Source of the DNA: Streptomyces sp. ALI-76-A
GTDB lineage: Bacteria; Actinomycetota; Actinomycetes; Streptomycetales; Streptomycetaceae
Direction of reading: 5' to 3'
DNA length: 64,000 bases
NCBI RefSeq assembly: GCF_030287445.1
Contig: NZ_JASVWB010000002.1
Span: forward strand, 7,130,001-7,194,000
In this document: positions 24,356 to 32,646 of the stretch, one piece after another
Layout: each line of letters starts with the position of its first letter
How positions within the stretch are numbered: the first letter of the stretch is position 1
Made by a program: the position numbers and the translations under genes
The notes under the pieces: generated by a model
Databases searched by the model: none
What the model was told of the DNA's origin: nothing
The model's input: only the letters and a program-made list of their open reading frames with translations

Positions 24356-24590
24356 TCCGGCGGCCGCCCCGTCTCAGCCCCGCACCCCGATGTCACCGTC
24401 CGACGGCGGCCGCCTCCGCCGTGTGACCCGCGCAACTCTCATCGGCGCTCATGGCACCCCGTCACCGTGGGTACCCAGAACCCGAGGGAACGACCCGCAC
24501 CGCACGCGCCCTCACAGCGGCCACCGGACACACCGGACCATGGTCGACGGACGGGAAGAGCAGCCTCACCGGTCCCCTACGGAGGTACGG

Positions 24591-25844
24591 ATGCCGCGGA
24601 CGGACCCGGAAGGCCACGGCCCCGTCCGCTTCGGGCCGCCGCTCCCCGAGGACGGGCTGCCGGTGCTGCCCGAACTGTCCGCCGTGCTCGCCACCGCGGC
24701 CGGCCGCGCGGAGAGCGAACCCGTCGGCGGCGGGCCGGCTCTGCTGGACGCCACGTGCGGACACTGGGACCGGCGCGGGCTGCCCACCGAGGCAGACCGG
24801 GTGGTCGCCGCCCCCGGCGCCCCGGCCCTGCTGCTCGCGCTGACCGCCGCGCTCGGCGGTGACGTCCTGGTACCGCGGCCCTGCGCCGCCTGGTGGGCGC
24901 CGTACGCGCGCCTGCTGGGGCGACCCGCCTTCCACGTGCCGACCCAGGCCGAGTCCGGCGGTGTCCCGGATCCGTACGCACTCCTGGAGACCGTGCGCCG
25001 GGTACGCGCCGAGGGCGGTGACCCCCGGCTGCTCGTGCTGTCCGTCGCCGACGATCCCACCGCCACCGTCGCCCCGCCCGAACTGCTGCACGAGACTCTG
25101 GAGGCCGCCGTCGGGGAGGGCCTGCACCTGGTGAGCGACGAGACCTGGCGCGACACCGTGCACGATCCGCACGGCACCGTGCTGCTCAGCCCGGCGGAGA
25201 TGCTGCCCGACCGGGTCACCGTCCTGACCGATCTGGCCGGCGCGCTGCTGCCGACCGGCTGGCCGGCCGCCGCCGCCCGCTTCCCCGCGGGCGGGTCCGA
25301 CGGGAACGGTCTGCACGCGCGCGTGCTCGACGTCCTCACCGCGCTCGGCGCCCGCGTCGCCACACCGGTCGCCGCCGCGGCCGCGTACGCCCTGGAGGAG
25401 CCCGAGCCGGTCGTCGCCCGCCGCCGGGCCGTCGTACGCCTGCACGCGCGCGTGGCCGCCGCCGCGTACACCGCCGTGACCGCCGCGGGCGCCGTCGCCC
25501 GGCCCCCGCAGGCCGGGCGTCACCTCTACGTCGACCTCGATCCCCTGCGGCCCGGGCTCGCCACGCACGGCGTCGACGACGCCCAGGACCTGGAGGACTT
25601 CCTCACCGCCCGGCTGGGTATGCCCGCTCCCGGCGGCCACCGCTTCGGCGACGACCTCGGGGCGCTGCGCGTGCGCCTGTCCACCGGCCCGCTGCTGGGC
25701 GCGGGTACGGACGAGGAGCGCGCGCACTGCCTCGATTCACCCTCGCCGTTGGAACTGCCACACGTGCGACGCGCGTTGATCCTTCTGGAATCGGTCTTCG
25801 ACGATCTTCGCGACGACGCTCAGCGACGGGAGCCTTCTCGATGA
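24591..25844 (+). CDS. Aminotransferase-fold (type I PLP) protein lacking lysine, probably non-catalytic
   Basis: 417 aa from ATG 24591 with GGAGG upstream. The fold-type I aminotransferase outline is clear: VVAAPGAPALLLALTAALGG, VLVPRPCAAWWAPYARLLGR, ADDPTATVAP in place of SPNNPTGTV, and VSDETWRDTVHDP in place of SDEIYRD. The PLP lysine segment (usually SLSKxxxxxGWR) reads LTDLAGALLPTGWPAAAARF around residue 214, with no Lys. In fact the whole protein has no Lys at all. It therefore cannot form a PLP Schiff base; it may be a regulatory or structural pseudoenzyme. It overlaps the metallo-hydrolase gene by ATGA. Confidence 0.8.
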   Translation: MPRTDPEGHGPVRFGPPLPEDGLPVLPELSAVLATAAGRAESEPVGGGPALLDATCGHWDRRGLPTEADRVVAAPGAPALLLALTAALGGDVLVPRPCAAWWAPYARLLGRPAFHVPTQAESGGVPDPYALLETVRRVRAEGGDPRLLVLSVADDPTATVAPPELLHETLEAAVGEGLHLVSDETWRDTVHDPHGTVLLSPAEMLPDRVTVLTDLAGALLPTGWPAAAARFPAGGSDGNGLHARVLDVLTALGARVATPVAAAAAYALEEPEPVVARRRAVVRLHARVAAAAYTAVTAAGAVARPPQAGRHLYVDLDPLRPGLATHGVDDAQDLEDFLTARLGMPAPGGHRFGDDLGALRVRLSTGPLLGAGTDEERAHCLDSPSPLELPHVRRALILLESVFDDLRDDAQRREPSR

Positions 25845-26908
25845 CGCAACAGTCCGAGTCGACCACGAGCACCCCCGCCCGGGACAGCGGTGCTCCGGCG
25901 ACCCCGACCCCCTTCGCGCCTCCGACCGCGCCCAGACCGCTCGGCGAACGCCGGGTGTGGCCGCGGACCTTCCACGACCGCCTGACCGCCCCGCTGCCCG
26001 GCCTCAAGGCCATGGCCCGCTTCGCCCGCGAGGGCGCCATCCGCCCCGGCCGGGAGGGCCTCGCCGACATTCCCCGGCTGCCCTTCGCCCCGGCCCCGCT
26101 GCCCCGCGTCGACGCCGGCACGGTCGCCGTCTCCTGGGCCGGGCACGCCAGCTGGGTCGTGCAGATCGGCGGGCTGACCGTCCTCACCGACCCCGTCTGG
26201 TCCCGCCGCATCCTCGGCACCCCGGCCCGTATCACTCCGGTCGGCATCGCCTGGAACGACCTGCCGTCCGTCGACGCGGTCGTCATCAGCCACAACCACT
26301 ACGACCACCTGGACGCGCCCACACTGCGCCGGCTCCCGCGCCACACCCCGGTGTTCGTGCCCGCCGGACTCGCCCGCTGGTTCCACCGCCGCCGGTTCAC
26401 GAACGTCACCGAGCTGGACTGGTGGGAGGCGGCCGAACTGGACGGAGTGCGCTTCGACTTCGTCCCGTCCCACCACTGGTCCAAGCGTTCCCTCACCGAC
26501 ACCTGCCGCAGCCTGTGGGGCGGCTGGGTCCTCACCGCCCCGGACGGCCGGCGCGTCTACTTCGCGGGCGACACGGGATACGGCCACTGGTTCGCCCGCA
26601 TCGGGGAGCGCCACCCCGGGATCGACCTCGCCCTGCTGCCGATCGGCGCCTACGACCCCCGCTGGTGGCTGAGCGACGTCCACTGCGACCCGGAGGAGGC
26701 GGTCCGCGCCGCGCAGGACCTCGGGGCCCGGCGGATGGCACCCATGCACTGGGCGACGTTCGTCCTGTCGGCGGAACCGGTGCTGGAGCCGCTCACCCGG
26801 GTGCGGGCCGCCTGGAAGAAGGCGGGGCTGGACCGCGACGACCTGTGGGACCTGCCGGTGGGAGGCTCCCGCGTCCTCGACCGAACCCCCGGCCTCCCGG
26901 CGTACTGA
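25841..26908 (+). CDS. MBL-fold metallo-hydrolase (UlaG/NAPE-PLD-like)
   Basis: 355 aa. Motifs are SWAGHASWVVQIGGLTVLTD, ISHNHYDHLD (the HxHxDH zinc site), the second His region VPSHHWSKRSLTD, YFAGDTGYGHWFARIG, and MAPMHWATFVL. Zinc-dependent hydrolases of this branch include UlaG lactonases and N-acyl-phosphatidylethanolamine phospholipase D. The substrate is unknown. It is translationally coupled to the lysine-free aminotransferase-like gene, suggesting a joint function (inference). Confidence 0.92.
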   Translation: MTQQSESTTSTPARDSGAPATPTPFAPPTAPRPLGERRVWPRTFHDRLTAPLPGLKAMARFAREGAIRPGREGLADIPRLPFAPAPLPRVDAGTVAVSWAGHASWVVQIGGLTVLTDPVWSRRILGTPARITPVGIAWNDLPSVDAVVISHNHYDHLDAPTLRRLPRHTPVFVPAGLARWFHRRRFTNVTELDWWEAAELDGVRFDFVPSHHWSKRSLTDTCRSLWGGWVLTAPDGRRVYFAGDTGYGHWFARIGERHPGIDLALLPIGAYDPRWWLSDVHCDPEEAVRAAQDLGARRMAPMHWATFVLSAEPVLEPLTRVRAAWKKAGLDRDDLWDLPVGGSRVLDRTPGLPAY

Positions 26909-27153
26909 CTCCCGCCCCCCTGACTGCTGAGCAGTCGGCCTCCCGGGCCGTTGACTCGGGTGCCGTCGAGCTCCCGAGCTACTGGCTCCGGTGCCACCGG
27001 CCTCCCGGCTCCCGGCCTTGCGGCTCCCGCCCACCGCCACGCTCCCGCCCACCGCTGGGCTCCGGCGCCCCACTGGGCTCCCGCCCACCGACCGCCGCGC
27101 TCCCGACTGCCCGCCCGCCCCGCTGCCGGGTTTCGAGTTATCCGAGGGGCCGG
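26909..27153. repeat. Intergenic stretch with short CTCCCGCCCACCG repeats
   Basis: GCTCCCGCCCACCG-like units occur several times between about 27020 and 27100, next to CCCGGCTCCCGGC runs. No gene is supported. It sits between two convergent transcription units. Confidence 0.5.
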
Positions 27154-27780
27154 TTACTGCGCCGCAGTCCTCCGGACGCGCCGCCACAGGCTTGGTGCCG
27201 CGCTGATCAGCACGGTCAGGGCGACCGCCGCGACCACGCCCTTCCAGGGCTCGCTGAACAGCGAGCCGCCGAGGATCCCGATCAGCTGGTAGGTCACCGC
27301 CCAGGCCAGACACGCCGGCAGGTTCCCCCGGGCGAACCTGCGCATCGGCCACTTCGCCATCAGACAGGCCAGCATCACCGGGATCCGGCCCGCCGGCACC
27401 AGCCGGGACAGCACCAGCACCGCCACCCCGTGGTCGGCGAGCTTCTCCTGGGCCTGACCGAGCCGGTCCTCGGGGGCACGGGAGCGGAGCGCCTCCAGCC
27501 AGCGCGAGCCGTTCTTCGACCGCATCCCGCGTCGCCCCAGCCAGTACAGCGTCGCGTCCCCGAGGAACGCGGCCGCCGACGCCGTCACGAACACGATCGC
27601 CAGCGCGAGCGGCGCCGCCTGGTGGAACGCCACCACGGCGGCCGAACTCACCAGCGCGCCGGTGGGCACGACCGGCACCAGCGCCCCGATCAGCACCAGC
27701 AGGAACAGCGTGGGATAGCCGATCGCCTGGTGGGTCGACGCGAACGGCACGGTCGTCGGAAGGGCGGCGAGCCAGGTCAC
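27154..27780 (-). CDS. DedA/VTT-family membrane protein
   Basis: 208 aa with four to five hydrophobic segments. The VTT core includes ALVPVVPTGALVSSAAVV, LGDATLYWLGRRGMRS, and LVLSRLVPAGRIPVMLACLM, the SRxxPxxR-type motif of DedA proteins. These flippases or transporters act in membrane lipid homeostasis. The GTG start overlaps the stop of the upstream MBL gene (GTGA), so it is cotranslated with it. Confidence 0.9.
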   Translation of the reverse strand: MTWLAALPTTVPFASTHQAIGYPTLFLLVLIGALVPVVPTGALVSSAAVVAFHQAAPLALAIVFVTASAAAFLGDATLYWLGRRGMRSKNGSRWLEALRSRAPEDRLGQAQEKLADHGVAVLVLSRLVPAGRIPVMLACLMAKWPMRRFARGNLPACLAWAVTYQLIGILGGSLFSEPWKGVVAAVALTVLISAAPSLWRRVRRTAAQ

Positions 27781-28550
27781 CGGGCGGCCTCCAGCCGGAC
27801 GCTCTCCCCGTGCCCGAGCCGGTGCACCGCCACCTCGGGCGCGCGCTCGGCCGCCCGGCGCACGAACTCCTCGCCCGGCGTGTGGAACTCGTGCGGGCGC
27901 ACGGCGTCCATCCCGATCGGCCAGTACGTGCCGTAGTGCACCGGCACCGCGCTGCGCGGTCCCAGCCGGGCCAGCGCCTCGGCGGCCCGCCCCGCGTCCA
28001 GATGCCCCTCGCCGAGGTACGGGCCCCAGCCGCCCACCGGCAGCAGCGCCACGTCGACCGGCCCGACCTCCTTGGCCATCTCGTCGAACAGGCCGGTGTC
28101 CCCGGCGAAGTACGTGCGGGCCTCCCCCTCGACGACATAGCCGAGGGCGGGGGAGCGGTGCGGACCGAGCGGCAGCCGCCGCCCGTCGTGCAGGGCGGGC
28201 ACCACCCGTATCGCCAGATCGCCGACCCGTATCTCGTCACCGGGCGCCACCTCGCGCACCTGGAGATGCGTGAGCCGGCGCAGCCCCGGTACCGCCCGTG
28301 GTGCGCCCCGGGGCACGAGCAGGCGCGTGCCCGGGGTGAGCCGCGCGAGCGACGGGACGTGCAGATGGTCGGCGTGCAGGTGGGAGACCAGCGCCACGTC
28401 GGCGTGCCAGGCGCCGGGCGGCGGGAGCGCGCCCCGGCGGCGGCGCAGATGCGCCAGCCGACGGGCGAACAGGGGATCGGTGAGCACGCGGACGTGCGAG
28501 TCCACGACCGTGCAGGTGGCGTGACCCCACCAGGTGATCTCCACCGGCAC
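27777..28550 (-). CDS. MBL-fold metallo-hydrolase (UlaG-like)
   Basis: 257 aa from GTG 28550 (VPVEITWWGHATCTVVDSHV), chosen because AAGGAGG lies 7 bp upstream; the open frame runs much farther but the extra part is a shadow. The zinc motif is SHLHADHLHVP, with YFAGDTGLFDEM and VPVHYGTY. It is the second UlaG-like MBL protein within 3 kb and is coupled to the DedA gene. Substrate unknown. Confidence 0.9.
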   Translation of the reverse strand: MPVEITWWGHATCTVVDSHVRVLTDPLFARRLAHLRRRRGALPPPGAWHADVALVSHLHADHLHVPSLARLTPGTRLLVPRGAPRAVPGLRRLTHLQVREVAPGDEIRVGDLAIRVVPALHDGRRLPLGPHRSPALGYVVEGEARTYFAGDTGLFDEMAKEVGPVDVALLPVGGWGPYLGEGHLDAGRAAEALARLGPRSAVPVHYGTYWPIGMDAVRPHEFHTPGEEFVRRAAERAPEVAVHRLGHGESVRLEAAR

Positions 28551-28634
28551 CTCTTTGCCTCCTTCGCGCGACTCCCCGAAGCCTACGGGCAGGAGTAGGG
28601 TCGGCGGCGAAACCCGGAGGTGAGGGGGGGCTCC

Positions 28635-29066
28635 ATGGGACACATGCGCGGTGCCTACGGCACGCCCGGTCCGTTGCGCGTCACGGCGATCGCCAGCCTG
28701 ACGCCCCTTCAGGAACTGGACGACGACCCCTTCCTGGTGGACTCCCGCAGCCAGCACGCGATGTGCGCCCGCTGGGCCGCCGAGCGGGGCCACGTGGTCA
28801 CCCGGGAACTCCTCGTGTGCGCGCTGCGTCCCGACCACGACGTCCTGTGGGAAGGCGTACGGCCCGGCCGTGACCTGTTCGTCGCGCCGAGCCTGCGCGT
28901 GCTGCGCAGCGCGCTGTCGTCGGTCGACGAGTTCACCGCAGAGTGCGCGCGCCGCGGGGTGCGGGTGGAGACGGTCGGCCGTGCGGAACCGTCGTACGAC
29001 GCCCAGATGAAGGCACGGGTGCACCGGCGGCTGTCCATGCCGACGGCCGGGTACGACGGGCGGTAG
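28635..29066 (+). CDS. Serine-recombinase N-terminal-domain-like protein without DNA-binding domain
   Basis: 143 aa from ATG 28635 (GTG 28620 is an alternative). The arrangement LVDSRSQHAMCARWAAERGH, VVTRELLVCALRPDHDVLWE, LFVAPSLRVLRSALSSVDEF and TAECARRGVRVETVG follows the resolvase fold, where the RVLR spacing matches the catalytic R-x-x-R helix. The usual Y-x-R-x-S start is replaced by TAIASLTP, so the first Arg is lost, and no C-terminal HTH is present. It is most likely a domesticated, catalytically altered member; the assignment is by pattern only. Confidence 0.5.
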   Translation: MGHMRGAYGTPGPLRVTAIASLTPLQELDDDPFLVDSRSQHAMCARWAAERGHVVTRELLVCALRPDHDVLWEGVRPGRDLFVAPSLRVLRSALSSVDEFTAECARRGVRVETVGRAEPSYDAQMKARVHRRLSMPTAGYDGR

Positions 29067-29208
29067 CCCGCGGAAGGATGCGGCGGGAAGCCCTGGGACC
29101 CGCGGTGGACCGCGGCGGGACGGGCGGTGGACCGCGGCAGCGGTGCCGCGAAACCCCGTATGACAGGCTTGGCTCAGGCCCGCACCGACGACGGGCCGGG
29201 GACGTGAG

Positions 29209-31305
29209 GTGCGGGGCGTGCGTGCGGGGCGTTGGCGGCGGGTGGCCAGTCAGGTCGGGCGGAGCGTCGCCGTGTGGGCCGTCTCCACCCTCACGATGTT
29301 GCTGCTGGCCGGACTCCTGCCGGACTTCCGGCTCCAGTCCGCCGACGACGACAGCGCCACCCGGATCGCCGTCACCGCCGCGTTCGGCGCCGGCGCCTTC
29401 GGTCTCCTGTCGGCCCTCGCCTGGCCCCTTCTCGTGCGGCTGCTGCTGCTCGTGCCCGCGCTGGTGCTCGGGCTGCTGGTGTTCTTCCTCAACGGCGCGC
29501 TGCTGCTGCTCGCGCTGCGGCTGAACCCCACCGAGCAGGGCGACGCCGCCCCGGAGACCGCGGTCGTGGTGGCCGCCGTGATGTCCGCCGTCGCCTCCGC
29601 GACCGGCGCCGCCCTGGCCGTCCGCGACGACGACGCCTACCGGCGCCGCCTGTACCGCCTCGCCGACCGCCGCCGCCGATCCGGCCCGGCCGGCCCCGCC
29701 ACTCACGGCATCGTGTTCATGCAGCTCGACGGCGTCGGCCACGACGTGCTGCTGGACGCGGTCGGCAAGGGCCTGATGCCCACCGTCGCCCGCTGGCTCG
29801 GCGTCGGTGACGGTCTCGGCGCGGCCCGCAGAGGCACCCACCGCCTCACTCCCTGGCGCACCGACTGGTCCAGCCAGACCGGCGCCAGCCAGCTCGGCAT
29901 CCTGCACGGCAGCAATCACGACGTGCCCGCCTTCCGCTGGTACGAGAAGGACCGCCGCGAGGTGATGGTCTGCAACCGCCCGACCAGCGCCGCCGAACTC
30001 CAGCGCCGTGCCGTCGAGGCCACCGGTGACGACGGGCTGCTCGGCGTCGACGGCGCCAGCCGCGGCAACCTGTTCTCCGGCGGCGCCGAGCAGCAGGCCC
30101 TCGTGCTGTCCATAGCCACCCGCCGCCGCAGCCGCGAGACCCGCTCCCGGGCGGGCTACTTCGCCTACTTCTCCGACCCGGCCAACGCGGTGCGCACCGC
30201 CATGTCCTTCGTCGCCGACGTCGGCCGGGAGATCGGCGAGTCCACCCGGGCGCGCGTGCGCAAGGCCCGCCCCCGGGTGGGACGCGGCGGCCTCTACCCC
30301 TTCATCCGCGCGTTCGCGACCGTCGTCGAACGCGATGTCGTCGTCGCCGCCGTCACGGGCGACATGCTCGCGGGCCGCACCGCCGTCTACGCCGACCTCG
30401 TCGCCTACGACGAGGTGGCCCACCACTCGGGGCCGACCAGCCGTGACGCCGAGAAGGTCCTCGAACGTCTCGACCGCTCCCTCGCCCTGATCGAGAACGT
30501 CGCCGAGCACGCCCCGCGTCCCTACCGGATCGTGGTGCTCTCCGACCACGGCCAGAGCCCCGGCGAGACCTTCCGCGCCCGCTACGGCCTCACCCTCGGC
30601 GACCTGGTGCGGGCCGGCTGCGGGCTGCCCGTGCCGCGCAGGGCGCGCCGCACCCACAGCGGCGCCGAGGCCCGCGCGGCCGTGCGCACCGCGCTGCGCC
30701 GGCCGGTCGAGGAGGTCGGTGAGCAGTACCGGCCCGCACGCGGCTCCGAGCCGATCGTGCTGGCCTCGGGCAACCTGGGCCTGGTCTCCTTCCCGGACGT
30801 GCCGCACCGGATGACCAAGGAGGAGATCGACGCCCGCCACCCCGCCCTGCTGACGACCCTCGCCAACCACCCCGGCATCGGGTTCCTGCTGGTGCGCAGC
30901 GAGCGGCACGGCGGGGTGGTCCTCGGCCCGTTCGGCACGGAGATCCCGCTGGACGACCTCGACGAGAAGCCCGGCCCGCTCGCCGACTTCGGCCCCGGAG
31001 CCGCCGACGCCGTCCGCCGCACCCACTCGTTCCCGCACACCGCCGACATCATGGTCAACTCCTGGTACGACCCGGTCGAGGGAGAGGTCCTCGCCTTCGA
31101 GGAGCAGATCGGCTCGCACGGCGGTCTCGGCGGCGCCCAGGGGAAGGCCTTCCTGCTGTCGCCGCTCACCCTGTCCGCCCCCGTCGAGGACGGGGCGGAA
31201 CTGGCCGGCGCCGAGCACATCCACCGCGTGCTGCGCCGCTGGCTGCGCGAGACGGACGGCCCCCAGGTCCCGCTGGCGGCGCGCCGCGAACGACGCGCCG
31301 CCTGA
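29209..31305 (+). CDS. Holin-superfamily/alkaline-phosphatase-fold fusion membrane protein
   Basis: 698 aa. The N-terminal ~145 aa carry four hydrophobic helices (VSTLTMLLLAGLLPDF, GAFGLLSALAWPLLVRLLLL, VPALVLGLLVFFLNGALLLL, VVVAAVMSAVASATGAALAV), like the mycobacterial 4-TMS phage-holin family. The cytosolic part is an alkaline-phosphatase/sulfatase fold: metal Asp in FMQLDGVGHD (D174), the nucleophile region WSSQTGASQLGILHG, YDEVAHHSG, and LSDHGQSPG (D446, H447). Homologous proteins are often named phage holin family protein from the N-terminus alone. It may hydrolyse or transfer a phosphate group on an envelope polymer (inference). Confidence 0.82.
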   Translation: MRGVRAGRWRRVASQVGRSVAVWAVSTLTMLLLAGLLPDFRLQSADDDSATRIAVTAAFGAGAFGLLSALAWPLLVRLLLLVPALVLGLLVFFLNGALLLLALRLNPTEQGDAAPETAVVVAAVMSAVASATGAALAVRDDDAYRRRLYRLADRRRRSGPAGPATHGIVFMQLDGVGHDVLLDAVGKGLMPTVARWLGVGDGLGAARRGTHRLTPWRTDWSSQTGASQLGILHGSNHDVPAFRWYEKDRREVMVCNRPTSAAELQRRAVEATGDDGLLGVDGASRGNLFSGGAEQQALVLSIATRRRSRETRSRAGYFAYFSDPANAVRTAMSFVADVGREIGESTRARVRKARPRVGRGGLYPFIRAFATVVERDVVVAAVTGDMLAGRTAVYADLVAYDEVAHHSGPTSRDAEKVLERLDRSLALIENVAEHAPRPYRIVVLSDHGQSPGETFRARYGLTLGDLVRAGCGLPVPRRARRTHSGAEARAAVRTALRRPVEEVGEQYRPARGSEPIVLASGNLGLVSFPDVPHRMTKEEIDARHPALLTTLANHPGIGFLLVRSERHGGVVLGPFGTEIPLDDLDEKPGPLADFGPGAADAVRRTHSFPHTADIMVNSWYDPVEGEVLAFEEQIGSHGGLGGAQGKAFLLSPLTLSAPVEDGAELAGAEHIHRVLRRWLRETDGPQVPLAARRERRAA

Positions 31306-31584
31306 ACCCACGCCCTCCGCCACTCCTCCCGTACCCCCATGGCCAGGAGGAGCGGGTGCACGAAGGACCGTGGATCACCGTCCCACCGCCGGACGGATGT
31401 GCCCAGGGCACATTCAGGCCACCCCGGCGGGCACACGCGGCCCGCCCGCCGGTGGCGCCGGTGGTGTTCGGGCGTGGCGAGGGCCAGGAAAAAACAGCTG
31501 CGCCGGCCGACCGCCCCCCTCAGACTGTTCGTATCCGGCGCCGCACACCTGCGCGCCCTTCTCGAACACCCCAGGAGTCTCCGC
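31306..31584. other. 279-bp upstream region of the MoxR gene
   Basis: The region contains an unusual AT run (GAAAAAACAGC near 31487) for this genome, possibly promoter-related. The plus-strand frame of the ATPase is open upstream but the GTG at 31585 has the AGGAG site, so this part is taken as non-coding. Confidence 0.5.
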
Positions 31585-32646
31585 GTGCAGGCAGCCGTCA
31601 CGGTCACGCCCTCCCGTCTGCCCGACCTGCTGCTCGGTCTCGCCACGGTGCGGCCGGTCTTCGTCTGGGGCGCCCCCGGCATCGGAAAGTCCTCCCTGGT
31701 GCGGGAGTTCGCCGCATCGCTCGGCCTGGAGTGTGTGAGTCTGCTCGGCACCCAGCTCGCCCCCGAGGACCTGATCGGCGTGCCCCAGATCCGCGACGGA
31801 CGCTCGGTGTTCTGCCCGCCGGAGGCCATCGCCCGCGACGAGCCGTACTGTCTGTTCCTGGACGAGCTGAACGCGGCTACCCCGGACGTGCAGAAGGCGT
31901 TCTACTCGCTGATCCTGGACCGCCGGATCGGGAACTACGAACTGCCGGGGGGCTCCATCGTCATCGGCGCCGGCAACCGTGCCACCGACAACGCCCTGGC
32001 CCGCCCGATCGCCTCCGCCCTGGTCAACCGCCTCACCCACGTCCACCTGGAGGCGTCCCCGAGGGACTGGCTGGCCTGGGCCGCGGGCAACGGCATCCAC
32101 CCCTGGATCGTCGACCACCTCACGGACCGGCCCGGCCACCTGTGGTCCAAGCCGCCGAAGACCGAGGAGCCGTTCTCCACGCCCCGTTCCTGGCACATGC
32201 TCTCCGACGCCCTGCACTCCTTCGGCCCCGGCCTCGACGAGGAGACCCTGAAGGTCCTCGCGCACGGCACCCTGACGCCCGCCCACGCGATGGCGTTCTG
32301 CGGGTACGTCAAGATCGTGCGCAGCCGGTTCGGCATCGAGGCGATCCTCAAGGGCGACGCCCGCTGGCCGAGCCGCATGGAGGACCGCGACCTGCTGTAC
32401 TACCTCGCCGAGTCCTTCCGCGGCCGGCTGATCAAGGAACTCCCGGCCAGCAAGGAGCACATGTCGGCGAACGGCCGGCAGACCGCGTACCGCGCCAAGT
32501 CCCTGCTCGTGCAGCTCGCGGAGATCTCCGTGGAGGTCGCCCAGAGCGTCATCGCCTCCGACCCCGACGGCAACCCGCTGCTGCCCGCCTGGTTCCTCAT
32601 CGAGGCGGCCCGTGACATGCCCCGGCTGGTGGAGGCGCGCCGGTGA
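31585..32646 (+). CDS. MoxR-like AAA+ ATPase
   Basis: 353 aa from GTG 31585 with CCAGGAG 7 bp upstream. Walker A is GAPGIGKSS (K35) and Walker B is LFLDELN (D93, E94), followed by sensor 1 GAGNRATDN and the arginine-finger region IASALVNRLTHVHLE. MoxR ATPases act as chaperones that load or activate metal-containing or VWA partner proteins. The partner is the next gene, which overlaps it by GTGA. Confidence 0.92.
   Translation: MQAAVTVTPSRLPDLLLGLATVRPVFVWGAPGIGKSSLVREFAASLGLECVSLLGTQLAPEDLIGVPQIRDGRSVFCPPEAIARDEPYCLFLDELNAATPDVQKAFYSLILDRRIGNYELPGGSIVIGAGNRATDNALARPIASALVNRLTHVHLEASPRDWLAWAAGNGIHPWIVDHLTDRPGHLWSKPPKTEEPFSTPRSWHMLSDALHSFGPGLDEETLKVLAHGTLTPAHAMAFCGYVKIVRSRFGIEAILKGDARWPSRMEDRDLLYYLAESFRGRLIKELPASKEHMSANGRQTAYRAKSLLVQLAEISVEVAQSVIASDPDGNPLLPAWFLIEAARDMPRLVEARR

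Noticed and set aside
28551..29024. In-frame upstream extension of the DedA-coupled MBL gene
   Set aside because: It runs antisense to the resolvase-like gene and the strong RBS is at 28550.
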